Source: JAEYZM01 sp943372195
Lineage (GTDB): Bacteria > Bacteroidota > Bacteroidia > Sphingobacteriales > Sphingobacteriaceae
Length of the DNA stretch: 64,000 nt
Direction of reading: 5' to 3'
Assembly (NCBI GenBank): GCA_943372195.1
Contig: CALRXS010000006.1
Location: forward strand, 78,191-142,190
The notes under the pieces: generated by a model
Database searches by the model: none
Told to the model about the DNA's origin: nothing
What the model saw: only the letters and a program-made list of their open reading frames with translations
Shown here: positions 44,125-54,660 of the stretch, piece after piece
How positions within the stretch are numbered: the first letter of the stretch is position 1
Layout of the letters: the number at the start of each line of letters is the position of its first letter
Translations under genes and position numbers: made by a program

Positions 44125-47100
44125 TTATCGTTTAGCAATGTCGATCACTCTTGTGATTGCAACTTTACCATCTACAATTAATTTAACCATGTAAACACCT
44201 GATGCATTTTCTGTATCTGTATTTTCAAAATTGAATTCGTAAGTACCTGCATCTTGACTTTCATTAGTTGCAATTGTGCTTATTTTTCTTCCAATCATGT
44301 CATATACATCGATTGATACACTGTTAGCATTTTCAGGTAATGTATACTTAATCTTAGTGTTACCTACGAATGGGTTTGGAGCCGCAAATAGGTTGAAGAT
44401 TTTAGCAAAGTCATTACCTACAGTTGTTACTGTGATTGTTGATGTTGTAACTGATTTACATCCTGTTGATACATTTGTTACAGTTAATGTAACTGTGTAT
44501 TGACCTGGAGCACTGAATACGTGGATAGGTGATGGTAACAATGATGTATTAGATGCACTGTTCGGGTCACCGAAGTTCCAGCTGTATTGATTACCTGCAG
44601 CAGGTGTTGATGTAAATTGTATTTGCTGTCCTGCTTCTGCAGATACTGCTTGTGATGTAAACGCTGAGTTAGGAGTTGGTTTGTTTGTAACTATCATTGC
44701 ATCTGTAGTTGTACAACCACCTACGTTAGTTACAGCAACTGAGTAAGTACCAGCTAAACTAACTTTGATAGTTTGTGTAGTAGCACCTGTTGACCATAAG
44801 TAAGTAGAACCTACGTTTCCAGCATCTAAAGTAATTGAATCACTTGAACAGATATCTCTGTCAGCACCTAAGTTAACTACTGGAGATAATTTAGGACTAA
44901 CAACTATAGAATCTCTAGAAATACATCCATTAGTTCCAGTTACATCTACCCAGAATGTACCAGTTGTATTAACTAAAATAGTTTGAGTAGTAGCACCTGT
45001 TGACCAAGCAAATGTAGAACCAGCATTTCCTGCATCTAATGTCAATGAAGCACCTGAACATAATTCTTGATCAGCACCCAATGAAACTGTAGGAGCAGGT
45101 AAGTTTGTAATGTTGATTGTATCAGTTAATGTACAACCAGTTACTGTATTTACTAATACTGTGTATTGACCAGCTTTAGTTACTTGAATTGTTTTAGTTG
45201 TTGCACCTGTTGACCACAAGTATGTAGCACCAGTGTTGCCAGCATCTAAAGTTAATGGTGAACTTTCACAAATTGCTTGATCAGTACCAATGTTAACTGC
45301 TGTTGGATTTACTAATACTGTTTCAAATGTATCTGTAGATGCACAACCACCAGCATTTGTAACTGTTACAGTGTAAACACCTGCAGTTGATACAGATATT
45401 GTTCTAGTAGTAGCACCTGTTGACCATAAGTAAGATCCATAGTTTGCACCAGCATCTAATACTCTTGTACCACCGATACATACTTGTAATGTATCTGCAA
45501 AATTGTTATATACAAAAGCAGGAGCAGTTGATACTGTAACCGAATCTGATGCAGTTTGACCCGCTAAATCTGTAACTGTTACTTTGTAAACACCCGCATT
45601 AACTGCAGCATGAGAAGCTGTATTAACACCCTGCATTGGTAAACCATCATATGTCCAAGCATATGAAACTGAACTACCTGCAGTTGTTGTTGAACTTAAT
45701 ACTGTTGGAGCAGTACCACAAATTGTAGCTGTTGTAGCACCCAAATCAACTGTTGGTGCTGCTAAAACATTTACTAAAACTGTGTCATTTGCTGTACATA
45801 CACCATCTCCAACTGTAGCTACATATGTATATGTACCTGCTCCACCTGTAGGCGTTGCTGTTGGATTAGCAATGTTTGTAGCAGATAAACCTCCGTTTGT
45901 TGATTGTGTCCAGCTATAAGTATACGGTAAACCTTGCTTCAACATCATATCCGGACGAATAGTTGTTGTAAATCCACCTGTTACACTTGTTACGAAGTCT
46001 GAGGTAGGTAAATTATCACCATAAAAATATCTAGTAGTACCTGTTGGGTAGCCAGATGTATAGTATGTTCTTGCATTTGTTGCAGATGATGGTGTACCAG
46101 CATCATTGTTATTCCAAAGTATTTGTACAACTATGTTTGATACTCCATCCCATACAAATGGTGTTACGAAATTCTGTGTTGCATTAGCGTAACCACCCGC
46201 TCCAGGAATATAAGTAGGAATAGTTGGAATTACTTCTGTTAAACCTGTCATTACGAAACCTGGAGTTAAGTCATTAATTGTAGTATTAGCTACACTTACA
46301 CTGTAGTTTCTCATAGTATCAATACTTTGAACAGGACCTGTACTCCATGCTAATGCTGTAATCTGACCAGCTGATAATCCCTTAGCTGATAATTCTGCAG
46401 CAGTAAAAATATATTGTACTTTTTGACCACCAAATAATCTGTAGAAATTATATACAGGTGATAAAAATGATCCATTACCAAATGTTGGTTGACGTTTTAC
46501 AGCTGCATCAAATGGGTGTGTTCCACCTACTGGTATATAACCGTCTAAACCTGCGTTGAAAACTGCTTTTAAGTACTCGTCTCTGTAAACATCAGTATTT
46601 GTTCTGTTTTCATTCGCTCTCGGACTGTTATCTTGAGCGGTAATTGAATATCTAACCACAGATCTACCTTGAGCAGGTATTGTACCTGAATAAGTTGAAC
46701 CAGATGTATTAGCCATCATAATTGGAGTTTGATCAATCCCATCAGCTGACCAATTAATCCAAACACTATCAATACCTGTTGTATCTGTAATATTTGCAGT
46801 TATTGTATGCGATGTAGAAACACATTGTGAATCTGGTGTTAAAACTACATTGGTTATAATTGGAGCATAGTAATCACCTGGAGGCGCCGGTAAAATATTA
46901 ACTGAATAATCTTCTATCTCACCCCAAGTATAAGATTGATTACAAGGATTCAATGTATCTGCAGCATTAGATGTTTCAATTAACATCACTCGCATGATTG
47001 TTTTACCACCTTGTGTTCCAATTGGTAATTTAACTGTTCCAGATGGAGTTCTTGCATTTGCAGTGTTTGGCACCAATCTCTTAACATATCTTTCTCTTGG

Positions 47101-50100
47101 TAAATCAAATACACCATTTTTGTTCACATCAATAAAGATATTTAAAGTCGAAGTATAAAGGTTCGAACCAGAGTTAATGACATTTACTTGATAGTTAATT
47201 GGTACTTCAACTTGCATTGTCATACCTTGTAAGCTTGCAAAATTTGAATAGGTTTTATTCGACTCAGGATTTGAAGCAATTTGCGTACTTGCACTCTGAT
47301 TTACGAAATTACCGATTTGAACTCTTGCAATATCCTCATCTACGTTACTTGTAGGTATTGAATTACAAGTAATAGGGAATGCCTCTACTTTTCTTACACC
47401 TGCCGGCGCAACAACAGTTGCATTAACAGTATTACCTTGAATTCTTGCACTACTAAATACCGCATCAATGGTATCACCGATTAGTGCAGATGTGTTAACA
47501 TCGGTAGTTAACCAGAAATAGTTATCTCCAGTCATTAATTGCATTGTATCAGCAAATACTATGTTACCTGCAAATGATAATGGATTAGCACCAAATTGTA
47601 CTTTGTTTTGTGAAGTATAGGTACTGTCATTACCAGTATAAACTAATCTTGCAGAACTTAATATACCTAATTTAGTATTAGTAAGGGCTAGTGTTAATCG
47701 ATCAATTGTACTAATAACACCATTTGACATAGTGATTTTAGCAGCAATTACTGGGTTATCATTACTATTCGGATATACAGGAATAGTATTGAATGGTTGG
47801 TAACCTGCTAAAGAAGTAGGCACTGCTTGCAATAAGATTTTCTTATTTCCAGCAGGATTTGTATTTAATGGGGTATACGGTGCACCACCGATTGTTACAG
47901 AAGAAATTTGAGCATCTAAAGTATTACCAATAGTTGCAAAAGAATCTACATCGTAAACTAACCAGAAGTAGTTTGTATCACCTTCTAATAAAACATTACC
48001 AGTTAAAGTTAAGTTAGCTGCAGGTGTTCCTGAAGCGAATAAGTTATTCATATCAAATACTGGATTGTTTGCAGTATAGTAAACTCTTACTGCACCAATA
48101 TTTGATAAACTAGTAGTACCAGCTGTACTCACATTAAATGAAGTTGCTGATAATCTATTTGTATAACCAGTAACAATTACCTTAGTACCTAATACTAATG
48201 CATTAGAAGTACCTGGTAAAACAGCAACTGTATCTTGCTCTAATTTTACAGCTTGTACAGCCATTAATGGAGCCGGAGAAATGTTAACTGTATAATCTTC
48301 AGTTTCACCATAGAATGTTGAACCACATGCAGGAAGTGGAGAGTTAGCTGCAGCAAATGCTGAGTTTCTAATTCTCAATCTTGTTGGACCAGCAAGAGCT
48401 GTATAAGGTGCCTTGAATATTATATTAGCATCTGTATTTATAGCTGGAACACCAAATGCATTTCCTAAAATTTCATCATTAGTAAATGCACCATCTTGGT
48501 TATAATCTATCCAAGCTGTTGTAGTGTTATTTGAATTAAATGTACCAGCACCTAATCTAAATGTAATTGTATCTGTTCTACCTGCCTCTAATTGTGGAAC
48601 CACAAAGCCTGTAGAGTCAGTATAATTATTGTACGCACCTGTAGTTTGTCCAGATGTGTTCGTTAACGCTTTTAACTTAAAGCTATTAATGTGTGTATAC
48701 TGGAATGTTGAAGAAACTGTCGGACGGCAATAATCTAAAGTTACAGTTATGTAATTAGATCTTACTAACGAGTCAGAACCAGCTGAATTCGTTACAACTT
48801 GCTTTATAGTATATTGACCAGCTCTGTTAAAGATAAACTTAGGAGCTTTACTATTAGCATTTGTTCCTTTAATGAATTGGAAATTCGCAGGAGTGATACT
48901 ATACTTCCAAGTATTAGGGAAGTTTGTTGCACTATTAATTACTGATACTTCAGTAGGTGTATTACCCGAAACTGCAATTGTTGTATCTGTTCTGAATGAT
49001 GCCAAAGGAGTTACAGCTGCAACAACTCTAACGTCTACAGTATCTGTCCATGAACAAGTACCATCACTTGCGGTTAAAATATATGAGTAAAGACCAGCAC
49101 CACCTGATGGAGTTGCTAATGGATTACGAATATTAGTTGATTGTAAACCACCATTAGCACTTGATGACCAAGTATAAGTAGCGGTTAATGGTTGTCCTAA
49201 TATGAAATTAGGTCTATTATTACTAGTTGTACCTGAACCTATCGCACACACTCCTAATGCATCTGCATAATAGTAAATATTTGATACAAAATTAGTGGTA
49301 GTATACTCTACTGAAGCAGTACCTGCATATTGTGTATTATTGAAACATGTTTCGATTATTATATTCGACACACCATCCCAATAAAAAGGAGTTTGGAAAA
49401 CATGATTATTAAAACTGTTAGCCACAAGGTTTAATACTGGTGTAGTAAACACTTGACTGAAACCTGTAATAACAAAACTTGATGTAAGGTTAGTTAAGTT
49501 TGTACTAGCCATACGAATAGTAAAGTTATTCATAGGTAAAGCAGAACTAGTCGTTACATTTAATCCTAAACTTGTAATATTACCTGCAACAAATCCTTGA
49601 GCAGTTAATTCAGCAGCAGTAATTAAATGTTGACCTTTATTACCCCACCATCCAGTATAATATGGATTTGGAACAAATGTAGTTCTTAATGTACCTGTAC
49701 CAATTTGTTTAACAGTACTTGGTAATAATGCATCTAATTGGAATGTATTACCTGCTGCAACTGTATCATCTGAAGCAGTAACAGTAAAGTTAAATCTAGC
49801 ATCAATAAAGGTATCTACACCTTTAGTTATACTGTTATTTAATGAATCTTGAGCATAAATACTTAAGATTACTTGAGCACCTGGTATTTGAGCAGGTATA
49901 GTACCTGAATATCTACCAGAACCCAATGCTGTCATCAAGAATGTTGGTTGAGCAACACCATTTACCGAATATCTAATCTCAGCAGTATCAATACCACTTA
50001 AATCTGTAATTCTAGCATATACAGTATGCGCAACTGGTCTACAGTTATTAACTGCAGGTGAAACCGAATCCACTAAGATAGTAGGAGGGAAAATGTCGGC

Positions 50101-53100
50101 TAAGTAAACACCATCAAATTCGTCAGCACCAATATCAAAAGTTAAAGCACCGCCATTAACAGAACCAACTGGACCTGGTCTAACTTGGTTATCAATATCT
50201 CTATTAACACCTACAATGTTTTGACCATGTGATTCTAATAATGTACCTACCGTACCAGAATTGATACGTAAGTTAATTGAATCGACAAATGCAGGTACTT
50301 CAGCAAATGAGTTTTTGTCTCTGTTTGTTGCTAATTGGTGATCTAATAATGTTCTGTATTTAACACTATTTACGTTAGATACCCATGTAGAGGTAGCAGC
50401 ATCTGTAGCATAGTTATTATTGTCAAGCGATGCAATCGCACCACCAGCACCTGCTGTTCCTGTTATATAGATACCATATGACTCCATCAATGGAGCACCT
50501 GTAGCATTCGGATTTTTTAATGTATTATAAACTAAATTATTCTTTACGTTGATATTAGTACCACCATTTACCCAAATACCAGCTGTTTGTGTTGAAGATG
50601 TTCTTGTTGTAGTTGTAAGATTACCAAACATGTTTATTGAATTATTATAAACATGCATTCTATCGCCACCTTCAATAGCAATACCAACAGCACCGTCGAA
50701 TAATGATGACCAACCATCATTTCTAACCCATGATATAGTATTAGCATAAATGGTATCATTATTAGTTAATGTCGAACTCAAGACAGATATACCTCTTGCA
50801 TCATATCCACCAGTACCTGTAAATGCAATGTCATAGATATTATTTCTATCAATCATTGAATTGGTTGTACCAACATTGATTTGCATTGCTGCTAAAGATG
50901 TTGAAACAGATGTCGATATAGTTTGGAATGCAAATAATGTGTTGTTAAAGATTCTTGCACGATTAACATAACCAACAACAATACCTTTATCACGCATTCT
51001 TTGGTCTAAGTTACCAATTACGTTATTTGTGATTTTTAAGTTTTGGAATTCAGCTCCAGCTATACCTGTTGCATAAATACCAAACTTTAATCCTTTGAAC
51101 TCATTACTATCAATAGTTAAATTGTGGTGATTTCTACCAGTTGCACCAACACTACCACCAACACTAATACCAAAGTTAGAGTTAGATTGAGCAGTAGTAG
51201 TTAATCCTATAAAAATACTGTTTTTGATTATGATGTTTTCACAACCATTTACAGAACCACCATTATCAATTAATTGAATATTTGCTACTGAGTTTGAAGT
51301 AGATTTATTAGCAAATACAAAGTACTTACCAGAACCAGCAAATGAACCATCAAAAGTTACACGGTCAGCAGAGTTTAAACGAATTAAACCACCAACGAAT
51401 GAACCTCTGATACTATCTTCAACTGCAGAAGATGGTACAATAGTAATTCTATACGTACCAGCACCAGCACCTTCTTCAATAAATTGATTTAATCCAACAG
51501 CACCTGTTTCATCTAAGTGTGAAATAACTTGTGCAGTAACGTTGCTTGTTACTACTGAATTATTAACTGCTTCGAAGAAACCACCTACACCAGAAAGTGA
51601 AGGATATGTACCACCAGAACCAATTGTTACTAAAGTAGAAACTTGTGGTAAAATTCTGTAATTGTTAATAGTACCTGTAGCAGGGAAGTTAGCGCTTGTT
51701 AAATCAACAGTACTAGCTGAGCTATTTAATATAACACTATTAACACTTACGTTAGATGGAGTAGATCCGTCTTGAGCAATCACAAAATACTGAATGGTAT
51801 CACCCGCAGCTACTAGCGTATTAAATAAACTGTAGTCAATAGTGAATGAGAACGGATTTGTTGTTGAAGTACTTTCAACATATTTCCAACCATTATTAGT
51901 ATTTGTATTTGCTATATATGTATTTGCATCAGTTGTCTTCTTGAAATATAAACGAGGTGATGTACCAGCGCTTGTATTTACAGAAGTTCTGTCTGAAATA
52001 TTTACAACAATTGTTCTATTTGAAATAGAACCAGTGTTGTTTAATGTTGTATAAGAAATAATCGGACCTTGAACATCGGCTCCTGCAATGAACGCTCCTT
52101 CATCGGCTCCGATATCTGGATTGTTTGCATTTCTTGCATTACCATCAAAGTCAGTTGTAATATTAGAGATTGGTAAACCCGCAGATTCTACCAATGTAGC
52201 AATTGATGTATTAATGTGTAAATCAAAAGGAGTTGTAGTTGAATTAACAAAATCTAAAGTTCCTGTTAATGATAAACTTTCTCCACTTGCAACTCTCTTT
52301 TTAAATTGAGCTAATGTTGTATCAGCATTAGTACCATCAAAATAAATTACACTGTTTGCACCTGCATATAATAAGTTATTATTTGAAGCAGTATTGTAAT
52401 TTGTTGTACCAACAGCTGTTCTTCTGATTACTGCGGTTCTTGAAGTACCAGTTCTTGTTGAAACGTTATATAGAATATTGTTTCTTACAACTAGTTTCGT
52501 CGGACTTGTACCAAAAGTTAATGCAGTTGAACCAAATCCAGTACCACTTGAAGTAGCATTTAAATAAACTGTATTGTGATCAACATTCACATTTGTGCCA
52601 CCAGTTAATGATAAACCAGTAACAGCATTTGCGTTTGTTGACAATGGTGCTCTTAAATCAGAAATAAAGTTGTTATAAACATTTACATCTGTACCACCAG
52701 TATTTTGAATACCAATAGCAACACTTGATGCATTTTTATTAGCATTTAATCCTCTTACTGTATTACCATAAATATTTACTAAAGTTCCTGTAGTATTAGT
52801 AATACCAATTGTAGTACCACCACTAACCACAAATGAATCTACAATATTATTGTAGATGTTTTTAGTAGGTACGTTATTTGAAGTATAAATACCCCAAACA
52901 CTACTTGTTGTAGTCGTATTGCTGATATTTGCAATTTTATTACCATAAATATTATTAGTTTGTCCTGTACCAAATACAGCCATACCATAAAATGTACCTG
53001 TACTACCAGTACTTGTTTGTAAACGAGTAAAATCTCTTACAGTGTTATTATAGATGTTTGTTGTACTACCAGCATTTGAATTTGTTGCTGAATTATATAT

Positions 53101-54297
53101 ACCATAATATGTACCAGTATAATTTGAAGTGGTTGTTCCAACAGATGTATTACGAACTGTGTTATTACTTATGTCTACATTAAAAGCTGAACCAAAATTG
53201 TAAATACCAGCAACTGTAGCACTAGTATTTGTAGTAGAGTTGTGACTAACTTTATTTCCTCTAATGTAAATATAGTTATCTGTACCCGATGAACCTATAC
53301 CATTATAAATAGCATAAGTAGCAGATGTTGTTGCACTACTTACTAAGTTTACTGTATTCGAATCAATCTTAACTTTACCGTTTGTGCCAGATGATAACAT
53401 TATACCATATAAAGTAGATGTATGCCCAGTAGCATTCGATAGAGTATTATTCGTAACATCAATACTGTCCGTATATAACATATACAATCCATAAGATGTT
53501 GTATTACCACCAGAGTAGTTCGTAATAGTATTATTTCTAACAACGATATTATTATCAAATAAATCTAAAGTCGAAGAAAATGAAGTTTGGAAATACATTG
53601 CTGTCCAGGTATTATTTACAGTATTATTCAATACGTAAATATTTTCATTTCTACCTGAAATAGCAGTCACAGTAAGTGATGAACCCAAAGCCTGAGTATA
53701 GTTAGCAGCAAAAATACCTGTCGATAATCTTGTTGCTCTATTAAGCTCGATTGTACAGTTTTTAATTGTGATGTTTCTACTACCATCTGTAGCAGATCCT
53801 TTTAATATAGCAATACCATATTCGGTTAATGCCACACTGCTTCTACCTGCTGGTTCAATAAAATTGATACCATCGATAGTCACATAATCAGATCCAACTA
53901 TTTTTAAAATCACATCACCCGTAGCACCATAAGTTGATCCAGTTTGTGTTGCGATTGAACCAAAAGCAGGATTAATAACTGGATTTGCACCAGCACCTGA
54001 TTTTTGGAAAATAATCGGATTTGCAGAAGTACCCGTCGCTGTTAATACCAGCGCACCAGTTTCTGCAAATGTCGCCCCTGCAGCAACATTAAAAGTCACA
54101 CCACCTGTACCCACACCTTTTGCATTCAACGAATCAATCGCTGCTTGAAAAGTTGTAAAGTTTGTAGCACCCGAACCAGCTGGATCAATTGTAAATGTAC
54201 CAGCCATTGGTTGAGCATACAACAAGGTAGTAGAGAATAGAATCATCACAAATAATGCAATGTAATTCTTAACTTGTTTGTAAAAGTTCAAACTCAT
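44125..54297 (-). CDS. Giant T9SS-exported modular surface protein with GEVED and beta-helix modules (3390 aa)
   Basis: The signal peptide ends near LLYAQP (29-30). Beta-helix block 1 spans about 33-740 and block 2 about 886-1400, each ending in an IGADE motif. Ig-like segments flank two repeats of a domain with HLITAAELTAQGF or QYIFTAAELSAKGL (near 1535 and 2640). A GEVED domain (about 1857-2012, WIDYNQDGAFTNDEILG...GETEDYTV) precedes two BNR-associated N-terminal-like modules (about 2019-2302) and a second GEVED (about 2309-2469). Four WSTGATT repeats (about 2930-3200), a PKD domain and a type IX sorting domain (about 3299-3390, PNPFVGNTKIKY...MIGRKI) end it. A surface adhesin-like role is inferred. 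Confidence 0.9.
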   Translation of the reverse strand: MSLNFYKQVKNYIALFVMILFSTTLLYAQPMAGTFTIDPAGSGATNFTTFQAAIDSLNAKGVGTGGVTFNVAAGATFAETGALVLTATGTSANPIIFQKSGAGANPVINPAFGSIATQTGSTYGATGDVILKIVGSDYVTIDGINFIEPAGRSSVALTEYGIAILKGSATDGSRNITIKNCTIELNRATRLSTGIFAANYTQALGSSLTVTAISGRNENIYVLNNTVNNTWTAMYFQTSFSSTLDLFDNNIVVRNNTITNYSGGNTTSYGLYMLYTDSIDVTNNTLSNATGHTSTLYGIMLSSGTNGKVKIDSNTVNLVSSATTSATYAIYNGIGSSGTDNYIYIRGNKVSHNSTTNTSATVAGIYNFGSAFNVDISNNTVRNTSVGTTTSNYTGTYYGIYNSATNSNAGSTTNIYNNTVRDFTRLQTSTGSTGTFYGMAVFGTGQTNNIYGNKIANISNTTTTSSVWGIYTSNNVPTKNIYNNIVDSFVVSGGTTIGITNTTGTLVNIYGNTVRGLNANKNASSVAIGIQNTGGTDVNVYNNFISDLRAPLSTNANAVTGLSLTGGTNVNVDHNTVYLNATSSGTGFGSTALTFGTSPTKLVVRNNILYNVSTRTGTSRTAVIRRTAVGTTNYNTASNNNLLYAGANSVIYFDGTNADTTLAQFKKRVASGESLSLTGTLDFVNSTTTPFDLHINTSIATLVESAGLPISNITTDFDGNARNANNPDIGADEGAFIAGADVQGPIISYTTLNNTGSISNRTIVVNISDRTSVNTSAGTSPRLYFKKTTDANTYIANTNTNNGWKYVESTSTTNPFSFTIDYSLFNTLVAAGDTIQYFVIAQDGSTPSNVSVNSVILNSSASTVDLTSANFPATGTINNYRILPQVSTLVTIGSGGTYPSLSGVGGFFEAVNNSVVTSNVTAQVISHLDETGAVGLNQFIEEGAGAGTYRITIVPSSAVEDSIRGSFVGGLIRLNSADRVTFDGSFAGSGKYFVFANKSTSNSVANIQLIDNGGSVNGCENIIIKNSIFIGLTTTAQSNSNFGISVGGSVGATGRNHHNLTIDSNEFKGLKFGIYATGIAGAEFQNLKITNNVIGNLDQRMRDKGIVVGYVNRARIFNNTLFAFQTISTSVSTSLAAMQINVGTTNSMIDRNNIYDIAFTGTGGYDARGISVLSSTLTNNDTIYANTISWVRNDGWSSLFDGAVGIAIEGGDRMHVYNNSINMFGNLTTTTRTSSTQTAGIWVNGGTNINVKNNLVYNTLKNPNATGAPLMESYGIYITGTAGAGGAIASLDNNNYATDAATSTWVSNVNSVKYRTLLDHQLATNRDKNSFAEVPAFVDSINLRINSGTVGTLLESHGQNIVGVNRDIDNQVRPGPVGSVNGGALTFDIGADEFDGVYLADIFPPTILVDSVSPAVNNCRPVAHTVYARITDLSGIDTAEIRYSVNGVAQPTFLMTALGSGRYSGTIPAQIPGAQVILSIYAQDSLNNSITKGVDTFIDARFNFTVTASDDTVAAGNTFQLDALLPSTVKQIGTGTLRTTFVPNPYYTGWWGNKGQHLITAAELTAQGFVAGNITSLGLNVTTSSALPMNNFTIRMASTNLTNLTSSFVITGFSQVFTTPVLNLVANSFNNHVFQTPFYWDGVSNIIIETCFNNTQYAGTASVEYTTTNFVSNIYYYADALGVCAIGSGTTSNNRPNFILGQPLTATYTWSSSANGGLQSTNIRNPLATPSGGAGLYSYILTASDGTCSWTDTVDVRVVAAVTPLASFRTDTTIAVSGNTPTEVSVINSATNFPNTWKYSITPANFQFIKGTNANSKAPKFIFNRAGQYTIKQVVTNSAGSDSLVRSNYITVTLDYCRPTVSSTFQYTHINSFKLKALTNTSGQTTGAYNNYTDSTGFVVPQLEAGRTDTITFRLGAGTFNSNNTTTAWIDYNQDGAFTNDEILGNAFGVPAINTDANIIFKAPYTALAGPTRLRIRNSAFAAANSPLPACGSTFYGETEDYTVNISPAPLMAVQAVKLEQDTVAVLPGTSNALVLGTKVIVTGYTNRLSATSFNVSTAGTTSLSNIGAVRVYYTANNPVFDMNNLFASGTPAANLTLTGNVLLEGDTNYFWLVYDVDSFATIGNTLDAQISSVTIGGAPYTPLNTNPAGNKKILLQAVPTSLAGYQPFNTIPVYPNSNDNPVIAAKITMSNGVISTIDRLTLALTNTKLGILSSARLVYTGNDSTYTSQNKVQFGANPLSFAGNIVFADTMQLMTGDNYFWLTTDVNTSALIGDTIDAVFSSARIQGNTVNATVVAPAGVRKVEAFPITCNSIPTSNVDEDIARVQIGNFVNQSASTQIASNPESNKTYSNFASLQGMTMQVEVPINYQVNVINSGSNLYTSTLNIFIDVNKNGVFDLPRERYVKRLVPNTANARTPSGTVKLPIGTQGGKTIMRVMLIETSNAADTLNPCNQSYTWGEIEDYSVNILPAPPGDYYAPIITNVVLTPDSQCVSTSHTITANITDTTGIDSVWINWSADGIDQTPIMMANTSGSTYSGTIPAQGRSVVRYSITAQDNSPRANENRTNTDVYRDEYLKAVFNAGLDGYIPVGGTHPFDAAVKRQPTFGNGSFLSPVYNFYRLFGGQKVQYIFTAAELSAKGLSAGQITALAWSTGPVQSIDTMRNYSVSVANTTINDLTPGFVMTGLTEVIPTIPTYIPGAGGYANATQNFVTPFVWDGVSNIVVQILWNNNDAGTPSSATNARTYYTSGYPTGTTRYFYGDNLPTSDFVTSVTGGFTTTIRPDMMLKQGLPYTYSWTQSTNGGLSATNIANPTATPTGGAGTYTYVATVGDGVCTANDTVLVNVLAAPTVDLGATTATICGTAPTVLSSTTTAGSSVSYAWTYDGLPMQGVNTASHAAVNAGVYKVTVTDLAGQTASDSVTVSTAPAFVYNNFADTLQVCIGGTRVLDAGANYGSYLWSTGATTRTISVSTAGVYTVTVTNAGGCASTDTFETVLVNPTAVNIGTDQAICESSPLTLDAGNTGATYLWSTGATTKTIQVTKAGQYTVLVNTVTGCTLTDTINITNLPAPTVSLGADQELCSGASLTLDAGNAGSTFAWSTGATTQTILVNTTGTFWVDVTGTNGCISRDSIVVSPKLSPVVNLGADRDICSSDSITLDAGNVGSTYLWSTGATTQTIKVSLAGTYSVAVTNVGGCTTTDAMIVTNKPTPNSAFTSQAVSAEAGQQIQFTSTPAAGNQYSWNFGDPNSASNTSLLPSPIHVFSAPGQYTVTLTVTNVSTGCKSVTTSTITVTTVGNDFAKIFNLFAAPNPFVGNTKIKYTLPENANSVSIDVYDMIGRKISTIATNESQDAGTYEFNFENTDTENASGVYMVKLIVDGKVAITRVIDIAKR
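44690..45500 (-). repeat. Four tandem repeats of about 200 bp in the 3390-aa gene
   Basis: Units encode LDAGN...WSTGATT...GC...TD domains with two Cys each, preceded by a fifth degenerate unit. Stretches such as GTAGCACCTGTTGACCA recur at 44780, 44990, 45200 and 45410. They are close to the three units of the 2853-aa gene. Confidence 0.75.
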
Positions 54298-54381
54298 AAA
54301 CGTTTGTTTTTAGTAAGTATTTAAATGTTTTTAATGGATATCCTATACGCGTTACATATAATTACAGCTATATAAGGATTT

Positions 54382-54412
54382 GCAATATATAGAAAGATTA
54401 TTTTATTGTCAA
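54382..54412 (-). promoter_or_regulatory. Candidate promoter of the 3390-aa gene
   Basis: On the minus strand TTG (54412-54410, within TTGAC) is followed after 20 bp by TATATTGC (54389-54382), 84 bp before the ATG. The layout matches the promoter of the 2853-aa gene. Confidence 0.5.
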
Positions 54413-54660
54413 TAAAAAATTACAATTATTTCTATTTTTTTTGTGAATTGTAGAAAAAACGATGGTTAATTCATTGATGAATAATCAATTAATGTTTAAT
54501 TAACATTTATAACAAAATAAATAGCTTAATATAAATAATAATATAATTTATAACTATCTAGTTATCAATAGTTTATATATTAAAGAGTGTACAATAATAT
54601 TATACAGTGTATGAAAGTGTATGTATTGGGGTTTTTGGGGTTTTCGAACGATACATATTA

